Of a stretch of DNA of 10,151 nucleotides, positions 7,701 to 10,151 are shown piece by piece. Within the stretch, counting starts at the first letter, position 1; every line of letters begins with the position of its first letter. Under the pieces are notes generated by a model that was not told the DNA's origin, did not search any database, and saw only the letters and a list, made by a program, of their open reading frames with translations. Source of the DNA: Chloroflexota bacterium (GTDB lineage: Bacteria > Chloroflexota > Limnocylindria > Limnocylindrales > CSP1-4); contig VBHW01000022.1 in assembly GCA_005881055.1 (NCBI GenBank), positions 1-10,151 of the forward strand. Reading direction: 5' to 3'. The translations under genes and the position numbers were made by a program.

Positions 7701-8102
7701 TCAGCGCGCCGGGACGATGAGCGGCGCTGCCAGCGGCCCGAGCCCTCGATCGAGCGCGAGCTTGCGGATCGCGGGCGCGCTGCCGAGCCGGTAGATGTTC
7801 GTCAAGAGGTCCTGGCGGGTGGCCTGGAGCCGGTCGTTCTCCGCCTGGACCCCCGCGAGGTCGTAGCCGGTCGCGGAGACGCGCACGCTCTGGGCGAGCG
7901 AGAAGAAGGCGAGCATGAACGCGAGGACGATCCCGCCGAGGACCATGCCGACGCGGTTCGTTCGCCGTCCGGCGCGCACCGCCGTGCGTGCCCGGCGACG
8001 CCGCAGAGCCGGTGCCGGCGCGGGCGTCGCGAGTGGGACGAGCGGCACGAAACGCCCGGGGAGGAAGCCCTCGCGTCGTCGAGCGCCCTGGTAGACGGCC
8101 AC
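7701..8102 (-). CDS. ftsL: FtsL/DivIC-like bitopic divisome protein
   Basis: A 133-residue protein with the layout of FtsL/DivIC/FtsB septum-initiation proteins. It has a cytoplasmic N-terminus of about 50 residues, rich in Arg, Pro and Ala (basic cluster 34-50), one membrane helix at about 51-72, then a short extracytoplasmic heptad-like stretch (about 80-105, with AGVQAENDRLQATRQDLL). It closes with a block ending GLGPLAAPLIVP, similar to the end of FtsL/DivIC domains. These proteins form a coiled-coil scaffold that recruits and activates FtsW-FtsI. Sequence similarity to named FtsL proteins is weak to the eye; the call rests on topology and on the position just before ftsI. The N-terminal tail is longer than in E. 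coli FtsL. The start is GTG at 8102, 5 bp after the stop of the small upstream gene; the stop is 16 bp before ftsI. Confidence 0.72.
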   Translation of the reverse strand: MAVYQGARRREGFLPGRFVPLVPLATPAPAPALRRRRARTAVRAGRRTNRVGMVLGGIVLAFMLAFFSLAQSVRVSATGYDLAGVQAENDRLQATRQDLLTNIYRLGSAPAIRKLALDRGLGPLAAPLIVPAR

Positions 8103-8107
8103 GTCGG

Positions 8108-8305
8108 TCAGTCCCCGAGCGCGAAGCGGAGCCGCCGGCCGCCGAGGTCGACGTCGAAGAACGGAAAGTCCTCACGCTCGTCGACGTCGGGCCCCAGGTC
8201 GAACTCCACGAGGTCGCGCGGGTGGCTCCGTTCGATCCGTTCGCGCAGCTCGTGCTGCCGACGGCCGTACGCCTTCCTCCGGCTCGTCTGGTGGCGCTTG
8301 CTCAC
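8108..8305 (-). CDS. Small protein of unknown function between rsmH and ftsL
   Basis: I do not recognise this 65-residue protein. It starts at GTG 8305 behind an excellent Shine-Dalgarno (AAGGAGGA, 8311-8318, 5-nt spacer), the strongest in the window, which is the main reason to believe the gene is real. The first 30 residues are strongly basic (14 Lys, Arg or His, including RRKAYGRRQHELRER at 9-23). Residues 31-53 are acidic and aromatic (DLVEFDLG, DEREDFPFFDVD), and the end is RRLRFALGD. No membrane segment, signal peptide or cysteine is present, so it is likely cytoplasmic and may bind nucleic acid or a protein partner; that is inference from charge only. Its stop lies 5 bp before the ftsL-like start, so the two are probably coupled. 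A chance ORF is the alternative, made unlikely by the ribosome binding site and the tight fit between neighbours. Confidence 0.78.
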   Translation of the reverse strand: MSKRHQTSRRKAYGRRQHELRERIERSHPRDLVEFDLGPDVDEREDFPFFDVDLGGRRLRFALGD

Positions 8306-8310
8306 GAAGG

Positions 8311-8318
8311 TCCTCCTT
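8311..8318 (-). promoter_or_regulatory. Strong ribosome binding site of the 65-residue gene
   Basis: The minus strand reads AAGGAGGA here, followed by a 5-nt spacer and GTG at 8305-8303. It is a near-perfect anti-16S match and fixes the start of the small gene. Most other genes in this operon have weak or no Shine-Dalgarno, so this gene may be translated more strongly than its neighbours. Confidence 0.85.
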
Positions 8319-8338
8319 CCGTCGGGGCGTCGCTCCGG

Positions 8339-8356
8339 CGCCGGCGAGAGCCGGCG
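8339..8356. repeat. Perfect 7-bp hairpin in the rsmH-small gene gap
   Basis: An inverted repeat, CGCCGGC (8339-8345) and GCCGGCG (8350-8356), with a 4-base loop: GAGA on the plus strand, TCTC in the operon transcript. It begins 11 bp after the rsmH stop and ends 20 bp before the next Shine-Dalgarno. No T-tract follows on either strand, so an intrinsic terminator is unlikely. Partial attenuation, an RNA processing site or mRNA stabilisation are possible. In GC-rich DNA such a stem can also arise by chance. Confidence 0.4.
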
Positions 8357-8366
8357 TGCCGGAACC

Positions 8367-9311
8367 TCAGGCGGCGATGCGTTCGGCGGCGCGGAGACGG
8401 GCGCTCCGCGAGCGGGGGTTGGCGGCGATCTCCTCGGGCTTCGGGGTGACGGGCTTGCCGACCGGGCGAAGGCGCGGGTTGCGGCCGCAGACGCAGACCG
8501 GCAGCTCGGGCGGACAGGTGCAGCCCTTGCGCTCGGCCGCGATGAAGCGCTTGACGATCCGATCCTCGAGCGAGTGGTAGCTGAGGACGACGAGCCGGCC
8601 GCCGGGCCGGAGCAGGTTCATTGCCGCCGCGAGCCCGGCCTGCAGGGCGTCGAGCTCCTCGTTGACGGCGATCCGCAGCGCCTGGAACACCCGGGTGGCC
8701 GGGTGGATGCGCCGGCGGGCACGTGGGTTGACGGGCACCGCCCGTTCGACGATCGAGGCGAGCTGCTCCGCCGTCTCGATCTGTGTCGTCCGGCGCGCGT
8801 CGACGATGGCCCGGGCGATGCGGCCGGCGTTCGGTTCCTCGCCGTATCGCCGGAACAGCGCAGCGAGCTCGGCCGCGTCCAGCGAGGCGATGAGCTCGGC
8901 GGCGGGCACGCCGCGACGAGCATCGAAACGCATGTCGAGCGGCCCGCCGGCCCGGAACCCGAAGCCCCGGGTCCGGTCCGCGAGCTGGGTGCTCGAGAGC
9001 CCGAGATCGAAGAGCAGGCCGTCGACGGCGCCGAAGCCGGCTGCCGGTGCGACGTCCGCGAGATCCCGGAAGTTGGCCTGGCGCAGGACGAGCCTGTCGC
9101 CGAAGCGCGGTCGGAGGCGACGATCGACCCTGGCGATGGCCGCCCCGTCGGCGTCGAGACCCAGGAGGCGGCCATCAGGGTCGGTCGCCTCCAGGATCCG
9201 CTCGGTGTGCCCACCGCCGCCGACGGTGGCATCGATCTGGAGGCTGCCGGGAGCCGGCCGGAGTATCTCGACGACCTCCTCCGCCAGCACCGGCAGGTGC
9301 CCTTCCTCCAT
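8367..9311 (-). CDS. rsmH: RsmH (MraW), 16S rRNA m4C1402 methyltransferase
   Basis: A SAM-dependent N4-methyltransferase acting on C1402 of 16S rRNA in the ribosomal P site. It is 314 residues from ATG 9311. Motifs are GHLPVLAEEV (4-13), the SAM loop DATVGGGGHTERIL (27-40), LLFDLGLSSTQL (99-110) followed by RGFGFRAGGPLDMRFD (115-130), VFQALRIAVNEEL (208-220), LSYHSLEDRIVKRF (243-256), and a Cys cluster CTC/CVC (264-266 and 273-275) seen in many RsmH proteins. I chose ATG 9311 because it has GGGAG five bases upstream and because homologues begin with a short M-x-H-x-PVL. ATG at 9323 and 9329 are in frame and would add 4 or 6 residues. It follows mraZ by 58 bp, and the mraZ-rsmH pair is the standard opening of dcw clusters. 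Confidence 0.96.
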   Translation of the reverse strand: MEEGHLPVLAEEVVEILRPAPGSLQIDATVGGGGHTERILEATDPDGRLLGLDADGAAIARVDRRLRPRFGDRLVLRQANFRDLADVAPAAGFGAVDGLLFDLGLSSTQLADRTRGFGFRAGGPLDMRFDARRGVPAAELIASLDAAELAALFRRYGEEPNAGRIARAIVDARRTTQIETAEQLASIVERAVPVNPRARRRIHPATRVFQALRIAVNEELDALQAGLAAAMNLLRPGGRLVVLSYHSLEDRIVKRFIAAERKGCTCPPELPVCVCGRNPRLRPVGKPVTPKPEEIAANPRSRSARLRAAERIAA

Positions 9312-9369
9312 CTCTTCTCCCATCGCCATCAGCGGATTCCGAGCGGACCCTGGAAGCGCATGTGGTGCC

Positions 9370-9798
9370 CTAGATCCCGAGGCCGTCGAGGTGCGCCGCG
9401 AGGGTCTCCGGGTCCTCGAGCGACCGCCGGACGTCGTCCCAGCGGGCCGGGGCCCAGATCTCCGCGTGATCGCGCGCGCCCACGATGACCACCTCGCCCT
9501 GGAGCGCCGCGTACTCGCGCAGGTAGACCGGCAGGACGACCCGACCCTGACGGTCGAGCTCGACCTCGGCGGCTCCGCCGAAGACGTGGCGCTGGAAGGC
9601 GCGGGATCCGGGGTTGGTGAGGGGCAGCGTCGCCGTCTTCTCGGCGAGCTCCTCCCACCCGTGTCGGGTCAGGATCGCCAGGCAGTTGTCGAGCCACTTG
9701 CAGACGACGGCTCCGCCCTCGAGCTGAGCGCGGAACCGGGCCGGGACGGCGAGCCGTCCCTTGTCGTCCACCGAGTGCCGGTACTCGCCGGTGAACAT
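9370..9798 (-). CDS. mraZ: MraZ, transcriptional regulator of the dcw operon
   Basis: A 142-residue DNA-binding protein with two AbrB-like swapped-hairpin half-domains. The first contains EYRHSVDDKGRLAVPARFR (5-23) and the second EVELDRQGRVVLPVYLREYA (79-98); the paired D-x-x-GR signatures are DDKGR (11-15) and DRQGR (82-86). MraZ forms ring-shaped oligomers that bind tandem repeats in its own promoter and, in E. coli, represses the cluster. Length matches the family (about 140-150). The start is ATG 9798, the usual MFxGxYxHxxDxKGR opening, with an AGGGGA-type Shine-Dalgarno about 10 nt upstream. It is the first gene of the operon, and the tandem AGTGG repeats over the promoter start (9930-9959) are its probable target. 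Confidence 0.97.
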   Translation of the reverse strand: MFTGEYRHSVDDKGRLAVPARFRAQLEGGAVVCKWLDNCLAILTRHGWEELAEKTATLPLTNPGSRAFQRHVFGGAAEVELDRQGRVVLPVYLREYAALQGEVVIVGARDHAEIWAPARWDDVRRSLEDPETLAAHLDGLGI

Positions 9799-9929
9799 GT
9801 ACCTGGCTTCCCCTGGTCGCGAGTGTTACGTGGCGCGAAGCGGTGGCGGAGGAGGAGTGCCTGGTTGGAGCGTCGAGCTGCTACCGGATCGCGGGGGTCA
9901 GCGGGGATCGGATCGGGGACCGTGGGACC
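9799..9929 (-). other. Leader region between the operator and mraZ
   Basis: Untranslated leader of the operon: together with the operator it makes about 160 nt between the predicted transcription start (near 9961) and the mraZ ATG. I see no convincing small ORF with a ribosome binding site, no riboswitch core and no terminator. The plus strand has four G-tracts (9893-9897, 9903-9906, 9915-9918, 9924-9926). The final 20 bases hold the mraZ ribosome binding site. Confidence 0.5.
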
Positions 9930-9959
9930 GTTCCCCACTTTCCACCACTTCACGCCACT
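9930..9959 (-). promoter_or_regulatory. Probable MraZ operator: three tandem 10-bp AGTGG repeats
   Basis: On the minus strand three head-to-tail 10-bp units run without a gap: AGTGGCGTGA (9959-9950), AGTGGTGGAA (9949-9940) and AGTGGGGAAC (9939-9930). The shared core is AGTGGNG. Known MraZ sites are tandem repeats with 10-bp spacing (AAAGTG[T/G] in mollicutes, TGGG-type in E. coli), and the third unit, read with the preceding AA, gives AAAGTGG. The array begins 8 bp below the -10 box, so a bound MraZ ring would cover the transcription start. This fits direct repression by the first gene of the operon. Confidence 0.85.
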
Positions 9960-9967
9960 GGAGCGGC

Positions 9968-9995
9968 ATTCTACACCGCGCCGAGGGCTCGTCAA
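9968..9995 (-). promoter_or_regulatory. Sigma70/SigA-type promoter of the dcw operon
   Basis: On the minus strand TTGACG (9995-9990) and TAGAAT (9973-9968) are separated by 16 bp; each hexamer matches the consensus at five of six positions. The expected start is near 9961, just before the AGTGG array. The sequence directly upstream of the -35 is the most AT-rich in the region (CATTTTCGTGC). It is the only good promoter I see in the window, so all nine downstream genes probably depend on it. Confidence 0.8.
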
Positions 9996-10050
9996 GCACG
10001 AAAATGACGGGGTCTCTCCGCGGGTCTTGCCCGCTGCGCGTTGGGGCACC

Positions 10051-10078
10051 GACCGGGGGGTCCGTTGGACCCACGGTC
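10051..10078. repeat. Imperfect inverted repeat upstream of the promoter
   Basis: Arms GACCG (10051-10055) and CGGTC (10074-10078) enclose a perfect 6-bp stem GGGTCC/GGACCC (10058-10063, 10067-10072) with a 3-base loop. Together they form an 11-bp stem with a small internal loop (GG opposite A). No T-tract follows. It is one of several stems in this stretch; others are GCGGG/CCCGC at 10020-10034 and CGGGTG/CACCCG at 10081-10101. Function unknown. Confidence 0.45.
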
Positions 10079-10111
10079 GCCGGGTGTCGGGGCGCCACCC
10101 GAGGCGGGTCT

Positions 10112-10129
10112 GGCGGGCTGAGGCCCGCC
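10112..10129. repeat. Perfect 7-bp hairpin near the right edge
   Basis: GGCGGGC (10112-10118) and GCCCGCC (10123-10129) with a 4-base loop, TGAG on the plus strand. It could be the stem of a terminator for a gene beyond the right edge, but no T-run follows on either strand, so this is weak. I see no convincing gene between 9996 and 10151. Confidence 0.4.
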
Positions 10130-10151
10130 GTATCGGCCCCACCGTTATCGA

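Noticed and set aside
8521..8567. Four-cysteine cluster in RsmH as a possible new metal site
   Set aside because: CxC...CxC clusters at this position are common in RsmH from many phyla, so it is not novel.
9669..10142. Minus-strand open frames running from the upstream region into mraZ
   Set aside because: They cross the promoter and operator in a frame different from mraZ, have no motif or ribosome binding site, and are chance frames in GC-rich DNA.
9996..10151. Possible RNase P RNA or other known structured RNA at the right edge
   Set aside because: Several stems are present, but I found no recognisable conserved core of RNase P, SRP RNA or tmRNA, and the stretch is only about 150 bases.
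1..10151. Mobile elements, CRISPR arrays, tRNA genes, attachment sites
   Set aside because: No transposase or integrase motifs, no spaced direct repeats other than the operator array, and no tRNA-like sequence; the window is conserved housekeeping DNA throughout.

Overview
The window is a high-GC (roughly 70%) stretch of bacterial chromosome holding the first part of a dcw (division and cell wall) cluster. All genes lie on the minus strand, so they read from right to left: mraZ, rsmH, a small unrecognised gene, an ftsL-like gene, ftsI, murF, mraY, murD, ftsW, and murG cut by the left edge. There are no tRNA, rRNA, CRISPR or mobile-element signatures. GC content, gene order and motif variants (GSIAKTSTK in MurF, NDSQGTQPD in MurD, WEGNVIPG in MurG) make me favour a high-GC Chloroflexota lineage. 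That is inference from remembered family patterns; another deep-branching high-GC phylum is possible.

Right end (9799-10151): no gene, but the control region of the operon. A good sigma70-type promoter (TTGACG, 16 bp, TAGAAT) fires leftward. Three tandem 10-bp AGTGG repeats sit directly over the expected start site and are an excellent candidate for the MraZ operator, implying autorepression of the whole cluster. A leader of about 160 nt precedes mraZ. Further upstream (10020-10129) there is a run of inverted repeats of unknown meaning.

Centre-right (7701-9798): MraZ (regulator) and RsmH (16S rRNA methyltransferase), then a 65-codon gene with a very strong Shine-Dalgarno and unknown function, then a bitopic FtsL/DivIC-like divisome protein.

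Centre (3461-7684): FtsI, the septal transpeptidase, is split between two reading frames. The membrane anchor ends at a TGA at 7370, and the rest, with all three penicillin-binding motifs, continues in the -1 frame. MurF and MraY follow. No murE lies between ftsI and murF, where most dcw clusters carry it.

Left (1-3449): MurD, FtsW (lipid-II polymerase) and the first 240 residues of MurG. The ftsW frame runs 95 bp into murG.

Together the genes cover late cytoplasmic precursor synthesis (MurD, MurF), lipid I and lipid II synthesis (MraY, MurG) and septal glycan polymerisation and crosslinking (FtsW, FtsI, FtsL). Gaps are short and overlaps frequent, so the set is almost certainly one operon. 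The points most worth a second look are the frame-split ftsI, the small gene between rsmH and ftsL, the MraZ operator, the missing murE and the long ftsW/murG overlap.
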